Shown: in pieces, positions 20,297 to 27,199 of the stretch | Position numbering within the stretch: the stretch's first letter is position 1 | How the letters are laid out: each line of letters starts with the position of its first letter | Assembly (NCBI GenBank): GCA_965224235.1 | Contig: CBDCYP010000001.1 | Location: 1,079,248-1,143,247 of the forward strand | Reading direction: 5' to 3' | Length of the DNA: 64,000 nt | Source of the DNA: G958295935 sp965224235 | Lineage (GTDB): Bacteria; Chloroflexota; Dehalococcoidia; Lucifugimonadales; Lucifugimonadaceae | Position numbers and translations under genes: made by a program | The notes under the pieces: model-generated | The model's database searches: none | Told to the model about the DNA's origin: nothing | What the model saw: only the letters and a program-made list of their open reading frames with translations

Positions 20297-20326
20297 ACTC
20301 TAACTTGATTCTCCGCCAGATGTCAA
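20297..20326 (-). promoter_or_regulatory. Sigma70-type promoter for gene B
   Basis: The minus strand has TTGACA (20326-20321), an 18-bp spacer and TAGAGT (20302-20297). The same elements are conserved upstream of gene C (63546-63575), with TAGATT as the -10. Predicted transcription starts near 20290, leaving a leader of about 125-150 nt that contains the hairpin and the poly-C tract. Confidence 0.55.
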
Positions 20327-20349
20327 CATCTCGCAGCAGCGGTAACTGT

Positions 20350-20487
20350 TCAGAATTGATCTACGGAAGGCAGAGATTCGACCTTGGCCAACAGTAAACG
20401 GTCTTCGACCTGTGGCCGGATCTCTCTCTGGTAAATCTCGTCGCCGAGGCGCGCCGTCTCCTCGGCAGGACGGGCTGGAATCGTCAC
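20350..20487 (-). pseudogene. Small truncated EIYQREIR-type protein, copy 1
   Basis: A 45-codon frame from GTG 20487 to TGA 20350 contains ARLGDEIYQREIRPQVEDR and ends SLPSVDQF. The ARLG.EIY.REIR.QVE stretch resembles the N-terminal part of small uncharacterised proteins of about 90 residues that, as I recall, often sit next to clan AA aspartic protease genes. The usual second half is missing. A GAGGAAGCGAAGA ribosome-site-like sequence precedes the start. It lies just upstream of the gene B promoter. It is either a truncated gene or a shortened functional one. Confidence 0.4.
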
Positions 20488-20694
20488 CTCTTCGCTTCCT
20501 CTGTCAGCAAAGACAGCGACATCGGGTTACGGAAGGCAGAGATTCGACCTTGGCCAAAGGTAAACGATCTTCGACCTGTGCCCGGATCTCTCTCTGGTAT
20601 ATCTCGTCGCCGAGGCGCGCCGTCTCCGCGGCAGGACGGGCTGGAATCGTCATCTCTTCGCTTCCTCTGTCAGCAAAGACAGCGACATCGGGCT
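20362..20694. repeat. 166-bp tandem duplication
   Basis: The block starting CGGAAGGCAGAGATTCGACC at 20364 recurs at 20530, and both copies run to GACAGCGACATCGGG with only scattered substitutions. It contains the small EIYQREIR frames. The outermost part of the unit (CTACGGAAGGCAGAGATTCG) is also found upstream of gene C at 63610. Confidence 0.8.
20504..20653 (-). pseudogene. Small truncated EIYQREIR-type protein, copy 2
   Basis: A tandem duplicate of the neighbouring small frame. The ATG at 20653 follows AGAGGAAGCGAAG. The peptide runs MTIPARPAAETARLGDEIYQ and on through REIRAQVEDR to SLPSV, after which it reads into the next copy (TRCRCLC) and stops. In-frame sequence extends upstream to 20716 (VAVFADRGSEE), so the ATG is not the only possible start. 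The 3' end is created by the 166-bp duplication, so it is probably not an intact gene. Confidence 0.4.
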
Positions 20695-20714
20695 TGGGAT
20701 ATCCAGGTGCCATC

Positions 20715-20804
20715 ACTCCCGTTCGCCCTGAGCCTGTCGAAGGGCCCCGGATGCCTCCTGGCCGCCGCCCGTATCACGCCCGTTCGCCCTGAGCCAGTCG
20801 AAGG
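20715..20804. repeat. REP-like palindromes, first cluster
   Basis: Two copies of the interspersed repeat CGCCCTGAGCC(T/A)GTCGAAGG, separated by the GCCCCGGATGCCTCCTGGCC spacer and one CCCGTATCACG 11-mer. This is noncoding repeat sequence. Confidence 0.75.
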
Positions 20805-21010
20805 TATGGTTAATGACGGCGCTCTCAGCGCGCGCAGGTAAGCGGATGGGAAAGCCGTTCCGTGTCAATGCCCATCAAAAAATGGGCAACAAAAAAGCCC
20901 GGATACCAGCCTATCTCGGAAGTCTGATCTGGCAAGGAGAACGCACAGCCTGCGGACTCACATCGAGTACGTGGCGCGCAGGGATGCCTCCTGGCCGCCG
21001 CCCGTATCAC
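20805..21010. repeat. 206-bp dispersed direct repeat, copy 1
   Basis: A block from ATGGTTAATGACGGCGCTCT to the GCCGCCCGTATCAC 11-mer is repeated almost exactly at 23779-23984. It contains a small hairpin, TGCCCAT-CAAAAA-ATGGGCA (20869-20888). I see no convincing gene. The two copies bracket the IS element and the hicAB genes. Confidence 0.7.
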
Positions 21011-21242
21011 TCCCGTTCGCCCTGAGCCTGTCGAAGGTCCCCGGATGCCTCCTGGCCGCCGCCCGTATCACGCCCGTATCACGCCCGTATCACTCCCGTT
21101 CGCCCTGAGCCTGTCGAAGGGGTGCCCCTGCGCCGCTGGGGCTGAACCAGAAAAGTCCGTTCGCCCTGAGCCAGTCGAAGGGCCCCGGATGCCTCCCTGG
21201 CCGCCGCCCGTATCACGCCCGTATCACTCCCGTTCGCCCTGA
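21011..21242. repeat. REP-like palindromes and 11-mers, second cluster
   Basis: Four REP-like copies, the last cut by the IS element at 21242/22883. They alternate with CCCGTATCACG 11-mers and the CTGCGCCGCTGGGGCTGAAC spacer. No gene is visible. Confidence 0.75.
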
Positions 21243-22882
21243 GAGCCTGTGAATAAATCATTTATGCTCCTATGGTATTGAGAGGCTGATTGCTGGACAA
21301 CGATATTGGGCAGCCATATCGGCGAGGTGAACACATGAGTGAAGAGACGCTGTTTGAACTTCCGGCCATCGAGGAGAAGCGAGCGCCTGCGCCAACGAGT
21401 CCGGGTGAGGCCCGGGTGCTGCGGCCGGTGCGGAATCAGCCTGAGTGGGCGGTATTGGACCTGGAATCTCGGTTGCCTCAAGAGCATCGGGCCCGTGTTA
21501 TATGGAGCTTTTTGGAGAGGTTGGACCTGTCGGCCTTTTATGCGCCGGTCAAGGCGGTGGAGAACCGGCCAGGCCGCCCAACGACAGACCCCAAAGCGCT
21601 GCTGGCGTTGTGGCTTCTGGCCACGGTTGACGGTATAGGGAGCGCCCGCCGGCTGGCGCGTTTGTGCGAAGAGCACGACGCCTACCGCTGGATGAGGGGG
21701 AACGTACCTGTCAACTATCACATGCTCTCTGACTTCCGGGTAGCCCACCAGGAGGCGCTGGACGGCCTTTTGACCCAGATCATAGGTTCTCTGATGGCCG
21801 CAGGGGCGGTCCTGCTGGAGCGTGTGGCTCAAGACGGGATGCGGGTGAGGGCGAGCGCCGGCGCCGCGTCCTTTCGCGGCGCGCAGGGATTGAAGAGGCG
21901 CATGGAGGAGGCGCGGGCGCAGGTGGAGCGGCTGGCGCAGGAGCGGGAGCGTCCCGATTCCGGTGTGACGCGGCGTGAACGTGCGGCGCGGGAGCGTGCG
22001 GCGCGAGAGCGGGAGGAACGGGTCCGGGAGGCGCTGTCGTACTTGCCCCGGGCACAAGCGAAGAAGGAACGCCAACAGCACACCAAGGCGAAGGCTCAGC
22101 GTCCCAAGGTTACGAAGGCGCGGGTATCCACCACAGACCCCCAGGCAACGGTGATGAAGATGCCGGATGGCGGCTTCCGGCCAGCCTGCAATATCGAACT
22201 GGCCACTGATAGCGCCAACGGGATCATCGTCGGAGTAGGGGTCACATCGTCGGGTACGGACGCAGGGCAAGCGGCGCCCATGGAGGAACAACTGGTCAGG
22301 CGGACGGGCCGGCGCCCTGACTCCTACCTGATGGACGGGGGCTTCGCTACCCGGGAGGACATCACCGCTCTGGAGCAACGTGGGGTGAGTGTGTATGCGC
22401 CGGTGAGGTTGCCCCGGAACAAGCCCGAACGGGAGCGTTACGATCCCCGCTACGGGGACGGGCCGGACGTGGCAAGGTGGCGTCAACGGATGGCCACCGG
22501 CGAGGCCAAAGCCATATACAGGCAGCGGGCGTCTGTAGCCGAGTGGACGAACGCCCAGGTGCGTCTTCACGGAGTGAGCCAATTCAACGTACGGGGACTT
22601 GCCAAAATCACCAGCGTAATGCTCCTTGTCGCCGTGGCCCACAACCTCCTGCGTTGGGAGGCGTTCATGGCGTAGGCAGACACGGGGGTTAAGCAGGCAC
22701 AGCCGATAAGCTCCGGACCAGTCAATCCGGATTCCCCAGTGAATTCGCCCGGAAAGCGGCCAATGCTGTCCCGCAATTCTGCCTCCCTCAACAAGCGCCC
22801 GCCCCGGTGAAACTTCCCAATGGCGCCTTCCGCCACCAACATGCCGCCTAACAACAACAGAACCCAAAAAACTCACAGCCTC
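21243..22882 (+). mobile_element. IS1182-like insertion sequence, 1,640 bp
   Basis: The ends are imperfect inverted repeats: left GAGCCTGTGAATAAAT (from 21243), right as reverse complement GAGGCTGTGAGTTTTT (to 22882). They flank one transposase gene. TGA is duplicated at 21240-21242 and 22883-22885. Removing the element and one TGA restores an intact REP-like sequence (CCCTGAGCCTGTCGAAGG), so it landed inside a REP copy. About 200 bp between the transposase stop and the right end holds no gene. Confidence 0.8.
21335..22675 (+). CDS. IS1182-family-like DDE transposase
   Basis: 446 residues from ATG 21335, which is preceded by a GAGGTGA ribosome site; an earlier TTG at 21290 is less likely. 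The N-terminal region (PEWAVLDLESRLPQEHRARV, TDPKALLALWL) matches the DUF772-type helical domain of IS1182/IS5-group transposases. Catalytic acidic residues are visible as D167 (QDGMRV), D334 (LMDGGF) and E403 (AEWTNA), and a charged Arg/Glu coiled-coil stretch lies near residues 190-240. The C-terminus ends with the typical RGLAKI..VAHNLLRW. All key residues are present and the frame is intact, so it could be active. It would mobilise its own IS and possibly the related 100-bp MITE at 24499-24598. Confidence 0.88.
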   Translation: MSEETLFELPAIEEKRAPAPTSPGEARVLRPVRNQPEWAVLDLESRLPQEHRARVIWSFLERLDLSAFYAPVKAVENRPGRPTTDPKALLALWLLATVDGIGSARRLARLCEEHDAYRWMRGNVPVNYHMLSDFRVAHQEALDGLLTQIIGSLMAAGAVLLERVAQDGMRVRASAGAASFRGAQGLKRRMEEARAQVERLAQERERPDSGVTRRERAARERAAREREERVREALSYLPRAQAKKERQQHTKAKAQRPKVTKARVSTTDPQATVMKMPDGGFRPACNIELATDSANGIIVGVGVTSSGTDAGQAAPMEEQLVRRTGRRPDSYLMDGGFATREDITALEQRGVSVYAPVRLPRNKPERERYDPRYGDGPDVARWRQRMATGEAKAIYRQRASVAEWTNAQVRLHGVSQFNVRGLAKITSVMLLVAVAHNLLRWEAFMA

Positions 22883-23220
22883 TGAGCCTGTCGAAGGGGT
22901 GTACCTGCGCCGCTGGGGCTGAACTCCGCAACATCCTCTTCCAGAGTCAGTCCGGCACGGACACTCTTGCCTGAAGGCCGGATCAGCGGTATAGAGACCA
23001 GTTGATTCCCAGTTGGCGTCTCGATCGATTGAAAGGGACTGGGACACACGAGATCTTCGCCGTCCCTCTCGGTCTCCGTCGCATAGTCCCGAAGCGCGGC
23101 CTCAGCGTTCAGAAGCGCTTCGTCCACTGTGTTCCCCATTGCGCCAACGCCGGGGATGTCCGGGAATACCACGCCGAAGGCTCCATCGCCACCTTCTATC
23201 AGCGCCGGATATCGAATCAC
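22873..23220 (-). CDS. hicB: HicB-type antitoxin, C-terminus replaced by repeat sequence
   Basis: GTG start at 23220 with AGGAGG 5 nt upstream. Residues 1-50 are the HicB fold (RYPALIEGGDGAFGVVFPD, GDT-like GNTVDEALLNAEAAL). Residues 68-100 (VSIPLIRPSGKSVRAGLTLE) lead toward the DNA-binding ribbon-helix-helix tail typical of this subtype. After DVAEF the protein runs straight into REP-repeat sequence (SPSGAGTPLRQAQ), and its TGA stop lies inside the right inverted repeat of the IS. The expected last 25-30 residues are missing. HicB neutralises HicA and represses the operon; this version may keep toxin binding but lose DNA binding (inference). It follows hicA by 9 bp. Confidence 0.78.
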   Translation of the reverse strand: MIRYPALIEGGDGAFGVVFPDIPGVGAMGNTVDEALLNAEAALRDYATETERDGEDLVCPSPFQSIETPTGNQLVSIPLIRPSGKSVRAGLTLEEDVAEFSPSGAGTPLRQAQRL

Positions 23221-23229
23221 GGTTTCCTC

Positions 23230-23418
23230 CTATTCTATCCAGCCCGCCTTCTTCGCAATGGTGCGGGCCACGCCGATTGAGAGTACCCGGTGGCGGGGCA
23301 ACGTGATAATGCCCTTGATCTGCGGATGCCTGTAGATATCGTGGCTCGAACCATGCCGGTCCGGATACCACTCATCCCTCTCCAGCCTCTGCTGTACCTG
23401 CCTCCGGTCAGTCTCCAT
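23230..23418 (-). CDS. hicA: HicA-type mRNA interferase toxin
   Basis: 62 residues from ATG 23418, the usual HicA length. The sequence has the double-stranded RNA-binding-like fold signature: basic N-terminus, DEWYPDRHGSSHDIYRHPQ containing the catalytic-type histidine after GSS, then IITLPRHRVLSIGVARTIAK and AGWIE. HicA toxins cut mRNA and are neutralised by HicB. The toxin-antitoxin order and the 9-bp gap to hicB are typical. The usual N-terminal helix (KELIKLL-like) is divergent, but no residue is obviously lost. Confidence 0.75.
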   Translation of the reverse strand: METDRRQVQQRLERDEWYPDRHGSSHDIYRHPQIKGIITLPRHRVLSIGVARTIAKKAGWIE

Positions 23419-23427
23419 TGCGTGTAA

Positions 23428-23457
23428 TTATTAGCACATCGAAACCGGACTTGTCAT
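23428..23457 (-). promoter_or_regulatory. Possible hicAB promoter
   Basis: The minus strand has ATGACA (23457-23452), an 18-bp spacer and TAATAA (23433-23428), 10 nt before the hicA ATG. That would give a very short leader. Matches to consensus are partial. Confidence 0.3.
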
Positions 23458-23593
23458 CGTTTTTCCGGAAGTCTCCGGCTCGCCTCTACTATCCGCTCCA
23501 AACCGTTGGAGTGTTCCGGCGAGTAGGCTGGTGGGTTACGCCATCCTCATGGGTGTCTGACGCCGGACCATCTCGTCCGGCGCCCCGAATTCC

Positions 23594-23662
23594 GTCATTC
23601 TGAGTAAAGCCGAAGAATCTACTTTATTCTGTCATTCTGAGCAAAGCCGAAGAATCTACTTT
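23594..23662. repeat. Two tandem TCATTCTGAG..GAAGAATC repeats
   Basis: GTCATTCTGAG(T/C)AAAGCC followed by GAAGAATCTACTTT occurs at 23594 and again at 23631, a 37-bp period. It belongs to the same broad class of interspersed bacterial repeats as the REP-like sequences nearby. No coding potential is visible in the surrounding 23420-23780 region. Confidence 0.65.
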
Positions 23663-23727
23663 CAACGAGGCGGGCCGGCCCATACAGTTGACCCCGGACC
23701 GCCCGGTATTGCTCAGGACGGAGGGAC

Positions 23728-23749
23728 TTATTAGACACCCTCTGAGAGA
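23728..23749. repeat. Solo terminal repeat of the 5.2-kb MITE-like element
   Basis: TTATTAGACACCCTCTGAGAGA closely matches the right end of the element at 5244-5410. No matching left end is visible nearby, so this is an element remnant. Confidence 0.4.
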
Positions 23750-23778
23750 ATAAGCGCCGTGTTGCGCGCGGTGATTGT

Positions 23779-23984
23779 ATATGGTCAATGACGGCGCTCT
23801 CAGCGCGCGCAGGTAAGCGGATGGAAAGCCGTTCCGTGTCAATGCCCATCAAAAAATGGGCAACAAAAAAGCCCGGATACCAGCCTATCTCGGAAGTCTG
23901 ATCTGGCAAGGAGCACGCACAGCCTGCGGACTCACATCGAGTACGTGGCGCGCAGGGATGCCTCCTGGCCGCCGCCCGTATCAC
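23779..23984. repeat. 206-bp dispersed direct repeat, copy 2
   Basis: Nearly identical to 20805-21010, including the TGCCCAT-CAAAAA-ATGGGCA hairpin (23843-23862). It joins directly to the 11-mer array. Confidence 0.7.
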
Positions 23985-24065
23985 GCCCGTATCACGCCCG
24001 TATCACGCCCGTATCACGCCCGTATCACTCCCGTATCACTCCCGTATCACGCCCGTATCACTCCC
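23975..24065. repeat. CCCGTATCACG 11-bp tandem repeat
   Basis: About eight head-to-tail copies of CCCGTATCAC(G/T). Shorter runs of one to four copies separate the REP pairs throughout 24.06-25.2 kb. There are no unique spacers. Confidence 0.8.
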
Positions 24066-25335
24066 GTTCGCCCTGAGCCAGTCGAAGGGGTGTACCTGCG
24101 CCGCTGGGGCTGAACCAGAAAAGTCCGTTCGCCCAAAGCCAGTCGAAGGGCCCCGGATGCCTCCTGGCCGCCGCCCGTATCACGCCCGTATCACGCCCGT
24201 ATCACTCCCGTTCGCCCTGAGCCTGTCGAAGGGGTGTACCTGCGCCGCTGGGGCTGAACCAGAAAAGTCCGTTCGCCCAAAGCCAGTCGAAGGGCCCCGG
24301 ATGCCTCCCTGGCCGCCGCCCGTATCACTCCCGTATCACGCCCGTATCACGCCCGTTCGCCCTGAGCCTGTCGAAGGGGTGTCCCTGCGCCGCTGGGGCT
24401 GAACCAGAAAAGTCCGTTCGCCCAAAGCCAGTCGAAGGTCCCCGGATGCCTCCTGGCCGCCGCCCGTATCACGCCCGTATCACGCCCGTTCGCCCTGAGA
24501 GCCTGTGAATAATTCCCCTGTAGCCGTCTTATTGAGACTGCTTTCAAAGCTAAATTGAGACTAACAAACCGCAGGTTTCGCAATAAAATCACAGGCTCTG
24601 AGCCTGTCGAAGGGGTGTACCTGCGCCGCTGGGGCTGAACCAGAAAAGTCCGTTCGCCCAAAGCCAGTCGAAGGGCCCCGGATGCCTCCTGGCCGCCGCC
24701 CGTATCACTCCCGTTCGCCCTGAGCCAGTCGAAGGGGTGTACCTGCGCCGCTGGGGCTGAACCAGAAAAGTCCGTTCGCCCAAAGCCAGTCGAAAGGCCC
24801 CTGATGCCTCCTGGCCGCCGCCCGTATCACTCCCGTTCGCCCTGAGCCAGTCGAAGGGGTGTCTCTGCGCCGCTGGGGCTGAACCAGAAAAGTCCGTTCG
24901 CCCAAAGCCAGTCGAAAGGCCCCGGATGCCTCCTGGCCGCCGCCCGTATCACGCCCGTATCACGCCCGTATCACTCCCGTATCACTCCCGTTCGCCCTGA
25001 GCCTGTCGAAGGCGTGTACCTGCGCCGCTGGGGCTGAACCAGAAAAGTCCGTTCGCCCAAAGCCAGTCGAAGGGCCCCGGATGCCTCCTGGTCGCCGCCC
25101 GTATCACTCCCGTTCGCCCTGAGCCTGTCGAAGGGGTGTCTCTGCGCCGCTGGGGCTGAACCAGAAAAGTCCGTTCGCCCAAAGCCAGTCGAAAGGCCCC
25201 GGATGCCTCCCTGGCCGCCGCCCGTATCACTCCCGTTCGCCCTGAGCCTGTCGAAGGGGTGTACCTGCGCCGCTGGGGCTGAACCAGAAAAGTCCGTTCG
25301 CCCAAAGCCAGTCGAAGGTCCCCGGATGCCTCCTG
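24066..25335. repeat. Compound REP-like array
   Basis: Nine units, each with two REP-like palindromes: CGCCCTGAGCC(T/A)GTCGAAGG, a spacer with CTGCGCCGCTGGGGCTGAAC, then CGCCCAAAGCCAGTCGAAGG, then CCCGGATGCCTCCTGGCCGC and a variable number of 11-mers. Unit spacing varies from about 118 to 154 bp according to 11-mer number; one unit is enlarged by the MITE. Open frames across it (RPEPVEG- and SPSGAGTPLRQAQ-type peptides) are repeat artefacts. Confidence 0.8.
24499..24598. mobile_element. 100-bp MITE related to the IS1182-like element
   Basis: It begins GAGCCTGTGAATAATTCC and ends with a perfect 10-bp inverted copy (reverse complement GAGCCTGTGATTTTATT). The left end matches that of the IS at 21243. 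TGA is duplicated at 24496-24498 and 24599-24601, and removal restores a REP-like CCCTGAGCCTGTCGAAGG. The target position within the REP is the same base as for the IS. There is no ORF, so it would have to move in trans. Confidence 0.75.
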
Positions 25336-25500
25336 CTGGCAGAGGCCAACTTCCTCGGCGTTGCTAGGAAGGGAGATGCGAGGACTAGGGTCAAGCTGCC
25401 TCTGTGGGTCTCCTCTCGCGAAGCGCTGGAGAAGGTGGGGCCGCTCGGCAAGGCATGGCGCAGTCCGGACGTCCTGGAACCTGCCTGCGCGTTCGTGTAA
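25333..25500 (+). pseudogene. Unrecognised 3' gene remnant cut by the REP array
   Basis: A plus-strand frame directly after the last REP spacer reads LLAEANFLGVARKGDARTRV..LWVSSREALEKVGPLGKAW and stops at TAA 25500. Its composition looks protein-like, but there is no start and I do not recognise the family. It may be the tail of a gene truncated by repeat insertion. Confidence 0.25.
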
Positions 25501-25601
25501 CCGGCCTGCTGCAATCTTGAAGACCTCCGCCTGACGATCCGGTTCGCCGCAAGGTCTTGGCGCACGCTCTTGTGGAGCGGACTGGAGCGGACCACCTATC
25601 A

Positions 25602-25630
25602 TTGACAAACTCACACGCGCCATATATATA
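25602..25630 (+). promoter_or_regulatory. Promoter of the higBA-like operon
   Basis: TTGACA at 25602-25607, a 17-bp spacer and TATATA at 25625-25630 (TATATT at 25627-25632 also fits). It lies immediately before the operator palindrome and toxin start. Confidence 0.55.
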
Positions 25631-25647
25631 TTCACCCATAGGGTGAA
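25631..25647 (+). promoter_or_regulatory. Operator-like palindrome at the toxin start
   Basis: TTCACCCATAGGGTGAA is a perfect 7-bp inverted repeat around a 3-bp centre. It overlaps the -10 edge and expected transcription start of the toxin operon. HigA-type antitoxins usually bind such sites to repress their own operon; assignment here is inference. Confidence 0.55.
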
Positions 25648-25649
25648 CA

Positions 25650-25949
25650 TTGGAAGTGATCTTCAGGACCAACCAGCTTCGGCGAAACTATCAAGAGTCG
25701 GCCAGAGCAGCCCGGCAGTGGAGTACGGACGTTGCTCGGAAGTATATCACCCGTATAAACGAACTCTATGCAGTCAAGGGCTTTCATGAGGCCTACAACA
25801 TACGGTCGATGCGGCTGCATCCCCTCAAGGGGTCAAAGCGAGGGGAATTGTCCATTTATCTGACAGGTAAGTGGCGCCTCATAGTGACGAAGGGCGACAC
25901 GGAGCAACATGTGATTGTAAAGGAGGTCAGCAACCATTATGACGACTAG
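25650..25949 (+). CDS. higB: HigB/RelE-type toxin
   Basis: 99 residues from TTG 25650; a GTG at 25656 is an alternative start. The sequence MEVIFRTNQLRRNY, the helical KYITRINELYAV, then MRLHPLKGSKRGELSIYL and WRLIVTKGD..HVIVKEVSNHY fits RelE/ParE-superfamily HigB toxins, which are ribosome-dependent mRNA interferases. The conserved K/R residues around LKG..R and the C-terminal VSNHY are present. It overlaps the downstream antitoxin gene by 11 bp, indicating translational coupling, and sits behind its own promoter and palindrome. Confidence 0.8.
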   Translation: MEVIFRTNQLRRNYQESARAARQWSTDVARKYITRINELYAVKGFHEAYNIRSMRLHPLKGSKRGELSIYLTGKWRLIVTKGDTEQHVIVKEVSNHYDD

Positions 25950-27042
25950 CAGTCCTCGTGCATATTCAGACCTGCCAATCCCCCCAGGCGAAATTCTGGA
26001 GGAGGAGCTAACGGCCCGTGGGATGACACAGAAGGAACTGGCGGCAAGACTTGGCAGGCCCCCGCAGGCCATCAACGAGATCATCAGGGCAAAGAAGTCC
26101 ATCACGCCGGAAACTGCAATCGGATTGGGGAAGGTGCTCGGTATAGATGCGCATTTCTGGGCCAGCCTCGAAACCGATTATCGGATGACACTGGCACGGA
26201 GACGGGAACAGGACATGCTCGCGGACAATGTGCATTGGCTGGACGACTACCCCGTTGGGGAGATGCTTAAGAGAGGCTGGATACAAGCTGGGCCGGATGG
26301 GTCGAGTAGGCTGAAGGCGCTCATGAGCTTTCTGGGGGTGGCTGTAGCAGAGCCCCAGGCGTTTCAGAAGGCTGTGGGTTTCCGAATTACCGAAGCCGCC
26401 CAGCCCAAAGTCTCTATCGGGGCATTGGCCGTCTGGCTTCGGAAGGGAGAGCTCGATGCTCAAGACGTGTTTACGGCCGACTACGACGAGGAAGCTTTCA
26501 CCAAGGCGCTCCTCCAAATCAGGGGAATGACATCGCAGGCGCCTGGCGAGTTTATGCCACCGATGTCGGCTCTCTGTGCGGAAGCGGGGGTAGTGTTTCG
26601 CCTGGTGCGGGAACTCCCTAAGAGCGGCGCCAATGGCGCTACTCGTTGGTTAACCGACCACAAGGCGTTGATCCAGATGAGCATCACGAATAAGTGGGCC
26701 GACATCTTCTGGTTCACCTTCTTCCACGAGGCAGGCCACCTACTCAAGCATCGAACGCAGCGCCGGATAGTCATAGACGGTCTCGACTCAGACCACGACA
26801 TCGCGGGGATTGAAGCAGAGGCCGACTGTTTCGCAAAGGACTTCCTCGTTCCACCGCAGAAGTGGAGTAAATTCTGTGATGAGGGCTACTTTACGCCAGA
26901 CTCAGTCGAGCAGTTTGCGCAGTCTATAGGGATAGCCCCTTGCATAGTGGTTGGAAGACTACAGAAGGAGAAGCATATCGGCTATAACCAACTTACCACC
27001 CTCAAGCTAAGATACGAATGGATGGCCGATTCTGATGGCTAG
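25939..27042 (+). CDS. higA: HigA-family antitoxin fused to ImmA/IrrE-type metallopeptidase
   Basis: 367 residues from ATG 25939; an AAAGGAGG site lies about 13 nt upstream inside higB. Residues 10-75 form an XRE/HigA helix-turn-helix (PPGEILEEELTARGMTQKEL, RPPQAINEIIRAKKSITPET). A linker follows, then a zinc protease domain with the HEXXH motif H263-E-A-G-H267 (FFHEAGHLLKH) and a downstream glutamate near residue 294 (GIEAEADCFAKDFL) as likely third zinc ligand. In this family the DNA-binding part represses the operon and binds HigB, while the ImmA-like domain may cleave a repressor or the antitoxin itself under stress. All catalytic residues are intact. Confidence 0.85.
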   Translation: MTTSSPRAYSDLPIPPGEILEEELTARGMTQKELAARLGRPPQAINEIIRAKKSITPETAIGLGKVLGIDAHFWASLETDYRMTLARRREQDMLADNVHWLDDYPVGEMLKRGWIQAGPDGSSRLKALMSFLGVAVAEPQAFQKAVGFRITEAAQPKVSIGALAVWLRKGELDAQDVFTADYDEEAFTKALLQIRGMTSQAPGEFMPPMSALCAEAGVVFRLVRELPKSGANGATRWLTDHKALIQMSITNKWADIFWFTFFHEAGHLLKHRTQRRIVIDGLDSDHDIAGIEAEADCFAKDFLVPPQKWSKFCDEGYFTPDSVEQFAQSIGIAPCIVVGRLQKEKHIGYNQLTTLKLRYEWMADSDG

Positions 27043-27112
27043 CTAGCGCCTCTCTTCGATTCATCAGATAGAGACGGTGACATATTGTTACGAACACGCG
27101 TTGACCTGATGC

Positions 27113-27147
27113 GCCTCGCCGCCGTCCTTCGAGGGCCGAGGCGAGGC
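27113..27147. other. GC-rich hairpin after higA
   Basis: GCCTCGCC (27113-27120) pairs with GGCGAGGC (27140-27147) around a 19-nt loop. No T-run follows, so termination is possible but not supported. Confidence 0.3.
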
Positions 27148-27199
27148 CCAATTCATCCCTCTGGGCATTGGTGTGTATGAGAACGAAAGGAGAAGCAAT

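Noticed and set aside
20869..20888. Hairpin TGCCCAT-CAAAAA-ATGGGCA as a terminator
   Set aside because: No T-run follows on either strand and no gene ends next to it. It is part of the duplicated 206-bp block.
21224..23047. 607-codon minus-strand ORF across the IS
   Set aside because: It is antisense to the intact transposase and runs through repeat sequence at both ends.
23975..24065. CRISPR-like appearance of the 11-bp repeats
   Set aside because: Copies are head to tail with no spacers, the unit is too short, and no cas genes are present.
24982..25650. ORFs across the REP array
   Set aside because: The peptides repeat the same REP-derived motifs (SPSGAGTPLRQAQ, RPEPVEG) and have no gene-like start.
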